From Bacteroidota bacterium (GTDB lineage Bacteria; Bacteroidota; Ignavibacteria; Kryptoniales; JAKASW01), in contig JAJZVO010000007.1 of the NCBI GenBank assembly GCA_021845665.1, positions 1 to 64,000 on the forward strand: a DNA stretch of 64,000 nt, in the 5' to 3' direction. The notes under the pieces are model-generated. The model saw only the letters and a program-made list of their open reading frames with translations. It made no database searches and was not told the origin of the DNA. A program made the translations under genes and the position numbers. This document shows positions 52,390 to 61,759 of this stretch, piece by piece (the stretch's first letter is position 1; each line of letters opens with the position of its first letter).

Positions 52390-53879
52390 TGGAATCTATC
52401 CAGTACTTTCAACGCCTCAAGATTGGCCCTCATTTTATTTAGTGACTCGTTGTACTCGCGTTCCGGATCGGAATCGTGCACAATTCCGGCACCTGCCTGC
52501 AGATAGGCGATCTCGCCTTCCACGACGAAGGTACGAATGGCAATGCAGGTATCCATATTGTTGTTGAAATCTATGTAACCGACCGTTCCGCCGTAAATCT
52601 TCCTTGGGGTATTCTCCAACTCTGAGATTATCTCCATAGCCCGGACCTTCGGCGCTCCGCTCAAAGTCCCCGCGGGAAAACACGCCGCAAGAGTTTCTAC
52701 GGCATCGCTTCGGTCGTCTATCGTTCCGATCACATCCGAGACGATATGCATTACATGGGAAAACTTCTCCACATGCATGAAGTTTTCCACGCGCACGGAA
52801 CCTGTGGATGCAACCCGGCCGATGTCGTTCCGACCGAGATCGACCAGCATCACATGCTCTGCCTTTTCCTTCTCGTCCTCAACTAGCTGGCGTGTAAACA
52901 TCTCGTCCTCTTCGACTGTCTTACCTCGCGGGCTGGTACCGGCGATTGGACGCATTTCGATGCGCATCCCCTCTTTCCGGACAAACATCTCAGGCGACGA
53001 GCCAATAACGCCTAGCCTGTCTTTCCCCTTTCCAAACTCCAAATAAAACATGTACGGTGATGGGTTGAGTGCTCTGACGCTTCTGTAAAGGAGGAAAGGG
53101 TCGCCGTCGAGCGCAAAATCCGCACGTTGTGACAGGACGACCTGGAAGATATCGCCTTCCACAATGTATTGCTTGGCCCGGGAGACGATCTCTTCAAATC
53201 GCTCTTTGGACATGTTGAACTTCGGTTCGCCGACGGAGCAGCGAAGCGGTGCGGGACCAGCATCACGTTCACCTATCAGTTCGACGATTTTCCGAGCGTA
53301 CGTCATTCGTTCCTTAAGGACATTTTCAAACGAAGACACTTCCCCCGCCAGGGGCATGAGCGCAACGAGGACAACTTTTCTCTTGAGATTATCTACTGCA
53401 AGTATCGTGTCGTAGAAATTGAGAAAAACTTCGGGCACCGGCTTATCCGATTCGCTAATGGGAATCGCCTCAAGATACTTCACAAAATCGTAGCCGAAAT
53501 AACCGACGGCACCCCCGGCAAGCCGGGGTAGATTCTCTATGGGGAAAACCCTAAAACCCGAAAAGAAGTTCTTCAGTTCCGAAACAGGCGACCCCGCGTC
53601 CTTCTTTTCAGCGCCGCCGATGACAATCCTCCCGCCGCTTACCCGGAAGCTTGTGAATGGATTTACTCCCATGAATGAATATCGGCCAATTTTCTCGCCT
53701 CCTTCCGCGCTCTCGAGAAGGAAGCTGTTGTCGCCCAGTGTCCGCAGCCTGAGATATAATCCGACGGGGGTGTATATATCCTGGAGCGATTCGACAACGA
53801 CAGGATAATGGGTGTACCCTGCGTTCTTCGCCTTCATGAGGTCCTTTAGATCCGGGATATGCTCAACAGTCGACGCCAT
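52386..53879 (-). CDS. trpE: Anthranilate synthase component I
   Basis: 497 residues. N-terminal regulatory part with LLESAEGGEKIGRYSFMG (about 52-69; the LLES region is the usual tryptophan-feedback site), then chorismate-binding domain: GDIFQVVLSQRA, SPEMFVRKEG, PIAGTSPRGKT, FPAGTLSGAPKVRAMEII and AGAGIVHDSDPEREY. It converts chorismate and glutamine-derived ammonia to anthranilate. The feedback motif favours TrpE over PabB. No other trp genes are in the window. Confidence 0.94.
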   Translation of the reverse strand: MASTVEHIPDLKDLMKAKNAGYTHYPVVVESLQDIYTPVGLYLRLRTLGDNSFLLESAEGGEKIGRYSFMGVNPFTSFRVSGGRIVIGGAEKKDAGSPVSELKNFFSGFRVFPIENLPRLAGGAVGYFGYDFVKYLEAIPISESDKPVPEVFLNFYDTILAVDNLKRKVVLVALMPLAGEVSSFENVLKERMTYARKIVELIGERDAGPAPLRCSVGEPKFNMSKERFEEIVSRAKQYIVEGDIFQVVLSQRADFALDGDPFLLYRSVRALNPSPYMFYLEFGKGKDRLGVIGSSPEMFVRKEGMRIEMRPIAGTSPRGKTVEEDEMFTRQLVEDEKEKAEHVMLVDLGRNDIGRVASTGSVRVENFMHVEKFSHVMHIVSDVIGTIDDRSDAVETLAACFPAGTLSGAPKVRAMEIISELENTPRKIYGGTVGYIDFNNNMDTCIAIRTFVVEGEIAYLQAGAGIVHDSDPEREYNESLNKMRANLEALKVLDRFQ

Positions 53880-53940
53880 CGGCCTTTAGTTTTATCCTTT
53901 CAGTGTGGATGTATTAGTCACCTGGCGTGAAGATGGCTCT

Positions 53941-54981
53941 TCAATTTCCTTTGTAATTGGCCAGCATTTCGGCCGCCTTTTTCACCTGTGCCATGGAGAC
54001 ATCTAGATGGGTAACAGCGCGCAACTTCCCTGCACTACCCGCTGAGACCAGGACTCCAAGCGCCTTCGCCTCTGCGATGAATTTATCGACGCTGATCGGG
54101 TGCTTTATCCCAAAGATTATGATATTTGTTTCGACATGATCGACATTGACTTCGTACATGGAAGAATCGCGAAGTATTGTGGCGAATGTCTTTGCCTTCT
54201 CGTGATCCTCGGCAAGCCTCGTGAAGTTATGCTTAAGTGCATAGAGACCCGCCGCCGCCAAAATGCCGGCCTGCCTCATACCTCCGCCGAAAATTTTCCT
54301 GAACCGCCTGGCCCGTTCTATATATTCCTTCGTGCCTGTGAGCACCGAGCCTACAGGCGCCCCAAGCCCTTTTGACAAACAAACCGACACGGAATCGAAA
54401 TGCCTCGCATACTCGGAGACTTTGATCCCGGTAGCCACCGAAGCGTTCCAGAGCCGTGCCCCGTCAAGGTGATACTTAAGGCCGTGTCTCACAGCTACCG
54501 CCCTGATCTCCTCGATCAGCTTCATGGGATAGAGACTCCCGCCGCCTCTATTGTGAGTATTCTCGACACATATGAGACGCGTAGGGACCATGTAATACGA
54601 ATCTGGCCTAATTGCATCCTCGACATCTTTCGCCGTCATAATTCCACGAACGCCGGGAACAGGATTCAGCTGAACTCCCGAAAGGAGAGCCGGGGCGCCC
54701 GTTTCATAATTAAATATATGAGAATCCTTCTCTACGATTACTTCTTCACCCGGAGTCGTATGTGTCTTAATAGCAACCTGGTTGGACATAACTCCGCTTG
54801 GGACGTAAAGGCCGCTTTCTTTGCCGAGCATCTCCGCGACCGTCTCCTGAAGCCGGTTCACTGTCGGGTCTTCGCCGAAGACATCGTCACCGACTTCGGC
54901 AGAAGCCATAACCCTGCGCATCTCTTCGCCCGGTTTCGTTACGGTATCACTTCGTAAATCAACGTAGTCCGTATGACTCAC
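53941..54981 (-). CDS. ltaE: Low-specificity L-threonine aldolase
   Basis: 346 residues, PLP fold type I. VDLRSDTVTKPGEEMRR at the N-terminus, GDDVFGEDPTVNRLQ, HIFNYETGAP, and CLSKGLGAPVGSVL with the PLP lysine (about K204). It splits threonine or allo-threonine into glycine and acetaldehyde. Together with kbl elsewhere in the window it points to threonine-to-glycine conversion. The start overlaps the lnt end by 23 bp. Confidence 0.94.
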   Translation of the reverse strand: MSHTDYVDLRSDTVTKPGEEMRRVMASAEVGDDVFGEDPTVNRLQETVAEMLGKESGLYVPSGVMSNQVAIKTHTTPGEEVIVEKDSHIFNYETGAPALLSGVQLNPVPGVRGIMTAKDVEDAIRPDSYYMVPTRLICVENTHNRGGGSLYPMKLIEEIRAVAVRHGLKYHLDGARLWNASVATGIKVSEYARHFDSVSVCLSKGLGAPVGSVLTGTKEYIERARRFRKIFGGGMRQAGILAAAGLYALKHNFTRLAEDHEKAKTFATILRDSSMYEVNVDHVETNIIIFGIKHPISVDKFIAEAKALGVLVSAGSAGKLRAVTHLDVSMAQVKKAAEMLANYKGN

Positions 54982-56605
54982 TCCTTCTGTCTTTGCTCCT
55001 AAATTTAAGAAAAAGTCCGATAAGAATGGACGCCGCTGAAATAATTTCAGCTATATGGGCAATCCAGTTTCCGTATTCGGAATAAAACGTCACCCGGTTA
55101 TTCAACGGAATGTTTTCCGACAGCGTCGCGACCACGCCGTACCTGGTTGGTTCACCGATGTACCTGCCGTACGGATCGATGAATTCGGATATACCTGTGT
55201 TGGCCGATCTCACAACGGCTCTTCTGTTTTCCACAGCTCGCATTATAGCATAGGCTGCATGCTGATAAGGGCCGGAGGTGTTACCGTACCAGCCGTCATT
55301 TGTTATTATCACCAGGAAGTCGGCGCCTTTCTTCGCGAATTCCCTCACGTATCCCGGAAAGACGCTCTCATAACATATGGCCGTCGAGAAGCGGGTACCG
55401 TTGGCAAGCCGGAATACAGTCGTGTCGGTGCCTCGCGCCCAATTGCTTATACCGACTCCCCATTTCAAAGGCTTGATGAGAAATGAAAGGTGATTGGCAT
55501 AAGGTAGCCTTTCGGCGAACGGTACAAGGATGATCTTTCCATAAGTCTGATAGTGATGGACATGTGGCATAAACAACGCCGCGCCGTTATACGCGTCGTA
55601 ATACTCATGCATGAAATCATCGTAGTGACTGCTCGGCTGCGCTTCGCTGCTATTTGCATAGTAATGTGCAAGCGGAAGTCCGCTTAACAGTGAAATACCG
55701 GTAGTGTCGACAAACGTCTGCAGCTCGTTCCTGTAGAAACTGAACTGCGGTAGAAGAAGATAAAACGGGATCGCGGTTTCTGGCCAGACGACCAGGTCCG
55801 GTTTGTTGTGAAGCGCCCGGTAAGTTTCCCTCTCGTACGCTCTCATGATTTCCGAAGGCGGGCCGTCCCACTTCGCGTACGGGTTGATGTTAGGCTGAAC
55901 AATAGTCACCCGCATCTGCTTCTTGAAGTCGGAAAGCTTCGCAGTCCCGAGAACCGCAATGCCATAAATTTCTGGGACGACGACAAGAACGAGCGCAACA
56001 GAAAGGGGCCACACTATCTTTCCATGGCGTGGTTTTGGCAATTCCATCCAACGAATCAGAGCGTACGTCAGCAGTGAATTCACAATCAGCAATTGAAGGG
56101 AAACTCCGAAAAGGCCGGTAAAGGAAGCGAACTGTATGTCCGCCAGGTTATAGCACTGCGAGTAACCGAGTGTCAGCCACGGGAATGCGAATTGAGTTAT
56201 CGAGTGAAGGTACTCGAAAGTTAGATAGAGAAACGGGAAGAGAAGCAGTGCGTTCCTGCCGAATTTCCGTCTCACAAAAAAATAGAACAGCATGGGAACC
56301 ACGAAGAACAGGGGATGCCCGACAACCAGCGCGCCGCCCCCAATCATCATGAAGGGGTCTGTTTGCTTGTTCCATCCTCCGATCCAGTAAATGGCGATGA
56401 TGTTAAACACCAGGAAGCTGAAGTAAGTAAGCTTGAGAACTTCCCTGTAGCTTCTCGCCCCCTCGAGTGCGTAGAGAAACGGGATCAATGCGACGAAGGC
56501 TATCCATTCGATATGAAAGGGAGGGAAAGAGAAGCCGAGAAGGATCCCCGACAAGATGCCGAGGGCTAACTTTGAGTCGAGAAATCTATGAGACTTTTCC
56601 ATCAT
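54959..56605 (-). CDS. lnt: Apolipoprotein N-acyltransferase
   Basis: 548 residues, six to seven N-terminal membrane helices, then the nitrilase-like periplasmic domain. The catalytic triad is visible: E in VVWPETAIPF, K in GKIILVPFAERLP, C in STAICYESVFPG, followed by IITNDGWYGNTSGPYQH. It adds the third acyl chain to lipoproteins, such as the BsuPI-like one in the cassette array. It is longer than the E. coli enzyme (512) by a loop at about 310-350. Confidence 0.94.
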   Translation of the reverse strand: MMEKSHRFLDSKLALGILSGILLGFSFPPFHIEWIAFVALIPFLYALEGARSYREVLKLTYFSFLVFNIIAIYWIGGWNKQTDPFMMIGGGALVVGHPLFFVVPMLFYFFVRRKFGRNALLLFPFLYLTFEYLHSITQFAFPWLTLGYSQCYNLADIQFASFTGLFGVSLQLLIVNSLLTYALIRWMELPKPRHGKIVWPLSVALVLVVVPEIYGIAVLGTAKLSDFKKQMRVTIVQPNINPYAKWDGPPSEIMRAYERETYRALHNKPDLVVWPETAIPFYLLLPQFSFYRNELQTFVDTTGISLLSGLPLAHYYANSSEAQPSSHYDDFMHEYYDAYNGAALFMPHVHHYQTYGKIILVPFAERLPYANHLSFLIKPLKWGVGISNWARGTDTTVFRLANGTRFSTAICYESVFPGYVREFAKKGADFLVIITNDGWYGNTSGPYQHAAYAIMRAVENRRAVVRSANTGISEFIDPYGRYIGEPTRYGVVATLSENIPLNNRVTFYSEYGNWIAHIAEIISAASILIGLFLKFRSKDRRSESYGLR

Positions 56606-57811
56606 TTATCTTTTGTAGATGTATATTGGATTTGAAATAATCCAGGGATAAGAGCGCTCCAGGAACAGCGGGAGCATCGTTCTCTTCTGGAACACCTCAA
56701 CCCGATAAATGCCGGGTGATTTTATTCCCAGCGAGATCGAGCCGGTATTCTCATACTTCCTGATGACATTCCCATCCTTCAGCACCCGCGTTTCCACTTC
56801 GTTGCTATCAGGAAGAGATATCCGGAGTTGCGCCCGGCCGTAAAGACGAAGGCTGTCTCCCATCATCCCGGTAGTATCTCCTGAAGTTGCAGTAAAATAG
56901 AATCCCCTTGCCGGCTCAAGGCCCGAAAATGCGACATACATGTGCCCACGCTTAAGCGCTTCGATCGTAAGGTCCCTATCATGCGAGTATTGTGCCGAAT
57001 ACGGAGTCTTGGTCACGATTATAGTATGAACAAACTCAAGCTCACTTTCATAAGATGGAAATCTAACTCCGCCGCTTTTCTTGAGAAGAGTATTCGGAGG
57101 CAGAGTTGTGGTTGCGATTCCGACAATCTTCCGACGATCGTTTAACTTATCAAATTCACTCATCCTGTTTTTCCGATATCTTATCAAGTAGTTTAACGTG
57201 CGCTGATCCATCGTGTAGTCGAGAAACGCTCCGAATAATTTGTTGACACCCGTTAAGCTGACCATGCTCCTCAAATCGCGGCTGAAATTATACAATTCGA
57301 TTCCGGAGAACGGAACCCCAATGTCAGACGAGGAGGTCACGTCGTCGCTGTGATTTCGATTGTCGCATGCAACGACAAAACTTCCTTGACTCGTCGCCTG
57401 GGCCAGTGCCGAATCGACGGTCACCTCATCTCCAGGGAGAGTCGGGATGCTATCGCCTATGACAAGAAAGCGTTGGCGGCCATCGTGCGCCGAAATTTCG
57501 ACGGCCGGTATCATCAACGTCATCCCGTACCGCCTCTCCAGACTTCTCGCCATGGCTTTGTCTGTATTTACATCGGTAGTGATGACGAAGTGCATGTTCA
57601 GTGAATCGGCTATCTTCCCTAAGTCGGCATACGACAGCCCTCCGTCGGAATACTTCGTGTGCACGCCGATGACACCGGAATACTCATAATAGCCGACAAA
57701 ATCGACGGGGTCGTAGCGATTGACACGATATACGAAAAAAGGATTGAGTATCGACAGTATCACGACAGCCGCCAGAAGGAATCCTGCAAACTTTGCAATT
57801 CTCTTAAGCAT
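56606..57811 (-). CDS. Membrane-anchored PHP-like protein with degenerate metal site
   Basis: 401 residues. N-terminal helix FAGFLLAAVVILSILNPFF. The core resembles a PHP (polymerase-histidinol-phosphatase) domain: GVIGVHTKYSDGGLSYADL (about 48-66) and HFVITTDVNTDKA (about 74-86), then VEISAHDGRQRFLVIG. Where active PHP domains read HxHS and TDHN, this has HTKYS and TDVN, losing two metal-binding histidines. A C-terminal beta domain follows. It may be non-catalytic or use another metal set. It lies between lnt and a DedA gene in a dense operon. Confidence 0.65.
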   Translation of the reverse strand: MLKRIAKFAGFLLAAVVILSILNPFFVYRVNRYDPVDFVGYYEYSGVIGVHTKYSDGGLSYADLGKIADSLNMHFVITTDVNTDKAMARSLERRYGMTLMIPAVEISAHDGRQRFLVIGDSIPTLPGDEVTVDSALAQATSQGSFVVACDNRNHSDDVTSSSDIGVPFSGIELYNFSRDLRSMVSLTGVNKLFGAFLDYTMDQRTLNYLIRYRKNRMSEFDKLNDRRKIVGIATTTLPPNTLLKKSGGVRFPSYESELEFVHTIIVTKTPYSAQYSHDRDLTIEALKRGHMYVAFSGLEPARGFYFTATSGDTTGMMGDSLRLYGRAQLRISLPDSNEVETRVLKDGNVIRKYENTGSISLGIKSPGIYRVEVFQKRTMLPLFLERSYPWIISNPIYIYKR

Positions 57812-58415
57812 TCTTGCGCCTCAGGAAAAATCGCACCGCAAACAAACCAGCCGCGACACATATCACAACAAGCACCGCCGTTCCATAAATCGTCAGATAC
57901 TCTTCGAGAGATCTCCAGTTATGCCCGAGCGTGTATCCGCCGTACAACAGGATCGAATTCCAGAGCAGCGCGCTGACCGCGCAGAGTGGAAGTGTAACAG
58001 CAACGGGGATCTCAGAGAGCCCGACGAAGAAAGAAATAACGGCCCTGGTGCCCGAAAGGAAACGGTTCAGTACAACAAGCCAATAGCCGTATTTGGCGAA
58101 CCATTTCTCTACGACTTTTATCTTCTCGAAGGGAAGAAAACGCGGCTTCCCTGAATCGATAAGTTTCTTCCCGAGGAGGAAACCGACATAGTACATGACG
58201 ATGAATCCGAGAGTGCTCCCAAGTGTCGCGAAAAACAGTGCTGCGCCGAAGCTCAGCTTCCCAATCCCGACCAGCGAGCCGCCAAATGCAATGATCAGAT
58301 TGCTCGGTGCAGGCGGAAAAAGGTTTTCAAGAAATGCGATAAAGAAAAGCGTGAAATACAGGTACGACGGATCGGTTCGGCTTAGTGCAGAGATGAGCGA
58401 GTCGATTTCTGTCAC
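57804..58415 (-). CDS. DedA-family membrane protein
   Basis: 203 residues, four to five membrane helices. FLENLFPPAPSNLIIAFGGSLVG (about 30-52) carries the DedA E/P-rich re-entrant segment, and RFLSGTRAVISFFVGLSEIP (about 118-137) includes the conserved arginines. Members flip polyprenyl-phosphate or phospholipids across the membrane and need the proton motive force. It overlaps the ispF start by 4 bp. Confidence 0.92.
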   Translation of the reverse strand: MTEIDSLISALSRTDPSYLYFTLFFIAFLENLFPPAPSNLIIAFGGSLVGIGKLSFGAALFFATLGSTLGFIVMYYVGFLLGKKLIDSGKPRFLPFEKIKVVEKWFAKYGYWLVVLNRFLSGTRAVISFFVGLSEIPVAVTLPLCAVSALLWNSILLYGGYTLGHNWRSLEEYLTIYGTAVLVVICVAAGLFAVRFFLRRKNA

Positions 58416-58879
58416 AATTCATCCATCAAAGCAATTGCAAAGCACGCAATGGCGCCTTTTCCCACCATCGTTCCCTCGGTAGTCTTCGCTTTCAAGGAGA
58501 CGGCGCCCTCATCAATTCCGCAGCACCCAGATATTGATCGTCTAATAGTATCGTACAACCCGCTAAGCTTCGGTTTATCGGCGGCGAGGACAATATCTAT
58601 GTTGTGTATCTTCAAGCCGGCACTTCTTGCTTTCGCCAACGCGAATTCAAGTATACGCCGGCTGTCGATTCCCTCAATTTTCTTATCGTCATCGCGGAAG
58701 TATACGCCGATATCTCCGCCGGCACATGAGCCGAGGACCGCATCGCTAAGCGCGTGAAGCACAACGTCGCCATCGGAATGTCCACGAAGGCCTTTCTCAT
58801 ACTCAATATGAACTCCACCGAGGAACAGATGCTTCCCTTCGACAAGCTCATGCGCATCAAATCCGAAACCGATCCTCAT
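58412..58879 (-). CDS. ispF: 2-C-methyl-D-erythritol 2,4-cyclodiphosphate synthase
   Basis: 155 residues, the normal length. Zinc ligands in [10 protein letters not shown] (D8, H10) and [14 protein letters not shown] (H34 region). [13 protein letters not shown] and [20 protein letters not shown] complete the pattern. It acts in the MEP pathway of isoprenoid synthesis. It sits in a dense reverse-strand run with 4-bp overlaps on both sides. Confidence 0.96.
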   Translation of the reverse strand: MRIGFGFDAHELVEGKHLFLGGVHIEYEKGLRGHSDGDVVLHALSDAVLGSCAGGDIGVYFRDDDKKIEGIDSRRILEFALAKARSAGLKIHNIDIVLAADKPKLSGLYDTIRRSISGCCGIDEGAVSLKAKTTEGTMVGKGAIACFAIALMDEL

Positions 58880-59151
58880 AATCCCTGAAACCCCTTGAAC
58901 TCATATGTAGGGTTGTCCCATTCGATTCGAACGTCAGTTACATGGGCAGACATCGGACCGACCTTCAGATCGCTGACAAATTGATCCACCATGCTCCGGC
59001 TCCCCTCGGCCACCACCTCAACTCTTCCGTCGATCAGGTTTTTTGCAAACCCGTTTATTCGATAAGTGTTAGCTTTCCGCATTGCAAAGTACCTGTAACC
59101 GACGCCCTGGACGAGCCCGCTTACGAAGATGTGTGCTCTTGCATCACCCAT
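58876..59151 (-). CDS. acyP: Acylphosphatase
   Basis: 91 residues. [14 protein letters not shown] (about 9-22) holds the catalytic arginine and [19 protein letters not shown] (about 32-50) the asparagine. It hydrolyses acyl phosphates such as carbamoyl phosphate or 1,3-bisphosphoglycerate. It overlaps ispF by 4 bp and AlaX by 8 bp. Confidence 0.95.
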   Translation of the reverse strand: MGDARAHIFVSGLVQGVGYRYFAMRKANTYRINGFAKNLIDGRVEVVAEGSRSMVDQFVSDLKVGPMSAHVTDVRIEWDNPTYEFKGFQGL

Positions 59152-60328
59152 TACGAACCCTTCTTCTCACGAAGTCAACCACATTTTCAAATGCAGAGAT
59201 CTCAAAAGTAATTGAGAAATAGCCGCCGCGGCCTCCACCCTTAACTCCAATGTCAGAGCGCAGGGAATCGATAATGGAAGCTGCAAGGCCCACTTCCACC
59301 GTAAGGTTCAAATTCATGTAGCAAATATTTCCCTCGGTATGGTGAAATGCAAACGACTTCTTCGTCCTCTTCGAGACGCAGCTCCCGACAAAGCGGAGGT
59401 CCTCTGTCGACTCAATTTCCGACGAAAGGTCGATCACGACCAGTGAATCTCCCGCCCCATCCACTTTGGGAGTTAGGCGGTCACAAATGCTTTCGAGAAT
59501 TTTCCCGGACAGCTCCTTGACCCTGCTTTCTCGTTCCTGGATTTGTGCCTTGAGCTTCCGGACCGCAGACGGCAGGTCGTCAATGCCTGAGGAGATGAGC
59601 CTTGAGCTCTCGCGCGCGGAACTGAATAATTCATAGTAACGCCTTACTGCCCTCTCTCCGCAAAAAAATTCGATCCGGGTCAGCGCACCCTTAACCTTTT
59701 CGAGGTTACCCGTGAGAACAACTCCAATTTCAGAAGTGTGTGTACAGTGAGTGCCGCCACATGCAGACATGTCAAAATCCCTGACATCGATGATTCTCAC
59801 GGTGCCAACAACTTTCGGGCGTTTTCTCAGACTAAATTTTCCTATCTCACCGGGTTCCGCATAATGAACGGTAACCGGCCTGTCCTCACGAATGACCATA
59901 TTCACCATTTCAACTGCCTGTGAAAGCTCGGCGTCAGTCGGCTGACGCGACAGGTCGATCGAACCGACATATTCGCCAAGCCTGGATGAAACAGTTCCGA
60001 TGCCGAACAGGTTGTCGAACGCGGCAGACAACATATGCTGGCCGGTATGCTGCTGCATGTTTGCTATACGCCGTTTCCAGTCTATTCTGCAGGATACCTG
60101 ACCTGGTTGGACCTGGCGGGAGATGATATGCACGACGCGGTCGTCTTCTTCAATGACATCCGTGACTTCAGCTTCGCCGATGAATCCTGTATCATGCTCC
60201 TGACCACCAGAAGTCGGGTAGAAGTAACTATTGTCAAGAATGACGGCAAAACTTTCTCCTTTGCTGAAGCACTCTGTCACGCTTGCGTTGAACTCAGAGG
60301 TATACGTGTCGTCGTAGTATGGTCTCAA
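59144..60328 (-). CDS. AlaX-type alanyl-tRNA editing protein
   Basis: 394 residues, long AlaX form. An AlaRS-like N-terminal domain ([19 protein letters not shown]), then zinc-binding [11 protein letters not shown] and [13 protein letters not shown], then a coiled coil (about 235-270) and a DHHA1 domain with [12 protein letters not shown]. It hydrolyses Ser- or Gly-tRNA(Ala) mischarged by AlaRS. It overlaps the CDF gene by 4 bp. Confidence 0.92.
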   Translation of the reverse strand: MRPYYDDTYTSEFNASVTECFSKGESFAVILDNSYFYPTSGGQEHDTGFIGEAEVTDVIEEDDRVVHIISRQVQPGQVSCRIDWKRRIANMQQHTGQHMLSAAFDNLFGIGTVSSRLGEYVGSIDLSRQPTDAELSQAVEMVNMVIREDRPVTVHYAEPGEIGKFSLRKRPKVVGTVRIIDVRDFDMSACGGTHCTHTSEIGVVLTGNLEKVKGALTRIEFFCGERAVRRYYELFSSARESSRLISSGIDDLPSAVRKLKAQIQERESRVKELSGKILESICDRLTPKVDGAGDSLVVIDLSSEIESTEDLRFVGSCVSKRTKKSFAFHHTEGNICYMNLNLTVEVGLAASIIDSLRSDIGVKGGGRGGYFSITFEISAFENVVDFVRRRVRNG

Positions 60329-61716
60329 GATATCCTGCCGACAACAGGTTCCTGGTGAATTACCGCTTTACTGATTTCGGGAAATTCTCTGACGATATCT
60401 TCTTCCAACTCGTTGACGATTCTAACAGTTTCTTCCAGTGAAAAAACATCCTTGATCTGGCAAGTAAGACCTACGCGGAGTCCGGATGCACTTTCGGTAA
60501 AATTCAGGTTGCCGCACGACACGACTTCGCGCTTCGACTTAATGTATTCGATCAGCTTGCGAGGAAGGTCAGTGCTTCTCAGGTTCAACGACTTAGCCCT
60601 TATGAGACTCGCCGGCGATTTGTCGATGTGAATAAATATCTGGTCTACTTTCTCTATCTGATGTCGAATAGCGTTTTCCAGCTCATCCGCCTTGATGTGT
60701 GCTTCCTCGATGGTGTTGGCATCTTCCACTTCGAGGTGAAGATCGATGACAATTCCGCTGTCCGTTGTGAAGACTTCCACTTTGTGGATTTTGTTGTTGG
60801 TGTTCTCAGCGGCAAATCTCACTTTGTCGAGAATGGTTTCCTCACCTGTTTCGACGGGTTCGGCATGAACCACGACGTCGATGCCTTCTCTGACCTTTCT
60901 CACCCGCTGTTCGATATCATCCATCAGCTTGTGGGCCTGTCCGAAGGGAAGGAGCCGCGGGAGTTCAACTACCATATCCACAAAGATTCTACCGCCGGAA
61001 TCCCTGACACGAAGCTTCTTCAGCTCGCGGATGTCGCTCGACTCAAGCGCAGCGGCGCGTATCGAGTCGACGAATGAAGTATCCGGGCTCCTGTCGACGA
61101 GAACATCGATGGATCTTTTCCCAAGTCTGAGGCTTATGACCACGACGATGGCCGAAACGCCGAGCGCCGCGATGGGATCAGCGAACTCAAAGCCAAGCCT
61201 CGCACCGACGAGTCCGAAGATAACGACGCTGGAGCTGAGAATGTCCGTGCTGAAATGAAGCGCATCGGCTTCCAAAGCCTGGCTGTGATGTTTCTTCGCG
61301 GCACGAAGGAGAATTCTCGACCTTGTGAAATCGATTGCGATCGATGCGCCCATTACGATGAAGCTCCAGGCAGTCACGTCGATTGGGACTTGGCGGACGA
61401 AAATGCGTTCGATCGCTTCCCTTGCGATAAGGAAACAGGTCAAGAGCAAAAGGAGTGTTTCAAAAAGGGCCGAGATGTTTTCAAACTTGCCATGTCCGTA
61501 ATGGTGCTCGGAGTCGGCAGGCTTGTCCGCAGCCCTAACGGCGAAGAAAGTCATACCCGCCGCCAGGAGGTCAAGTCCGGAGTGGGCCGCCTCGCTGAGT
61601 ATTCCAAGGCTCCCCGTACTTATTCCAACGATGAGTTTAAATGCGGTAAGAAACACGGCGGCAACTACAGAACTTAGCGCCGCCGTCATTTTTTCTTGAG
61701 ACGAACTTTTCGTCAA
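60325..61716 (-). CDS. Cation diffusion facilitator with duplicated C-terminal domain
   Basis: 463 residues against about 300 for most of the family. Six helices in residues 1-205. The transport site is in SEAAHSGLDLLAAG (H/D, helix 2) and ADALHFSTDILSS (H/D, helix 5), and the HYGHGKFE loop between. Residues about 210-290 are the usual dimer domain (RVRKVREGIDVVVHAEP), and a second similar domain follows at about 375-455 (LEEDIVREFPEISKAVIHQEP). It exports Zn2+ or another divalent cation by proton antiport. The extra domain may sense a second metal or stabilise the dimer. Confidence 0.9.
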   Translation of the reverse strand: MTKSSSQEKMTAALSSVVAAVFLTAFKLIVGISTGSLGILSEAAHSGLDLLAAGMTFFAVRAADKPADSEHHYGHGKFENISALFETLLLLLTCFLIAREAIERIFVRQVPIDVTAWSFIVMGASIAIDFTRSRILLRAAKKHHSQALEADALHFSTDILSSSVVIFGLVGARLGFEFADPIAALGVSAIVVVISLRLGKRSIDVLVDRSPDTSFVDSIRAAALESSDIRELKKLRVRDSGGRIFVDMVVELPRLLPFGQAHKLMDDIEQRVRKVREGIDVVVHAEPVETGEETILDKVRFAAENTNNKIHKVEVFTTDSGIVIDLHLEVEDANTIEEAHIKADELENAIRHQIEKVDQIFIHIDKSPASLIRAKSLNLRSTDLPRKLIEYIKSKREVVSCGNLNFTESASGLRVGLTCQIKDVFSLEETVRIVNELEEDIVREFPEISKAVIHQEPVVGRIS

Positions 61717-61759
61717 GCCGAGAAAATGTCCCTTCTCTCAACCGATCTTTCGATCAGCC

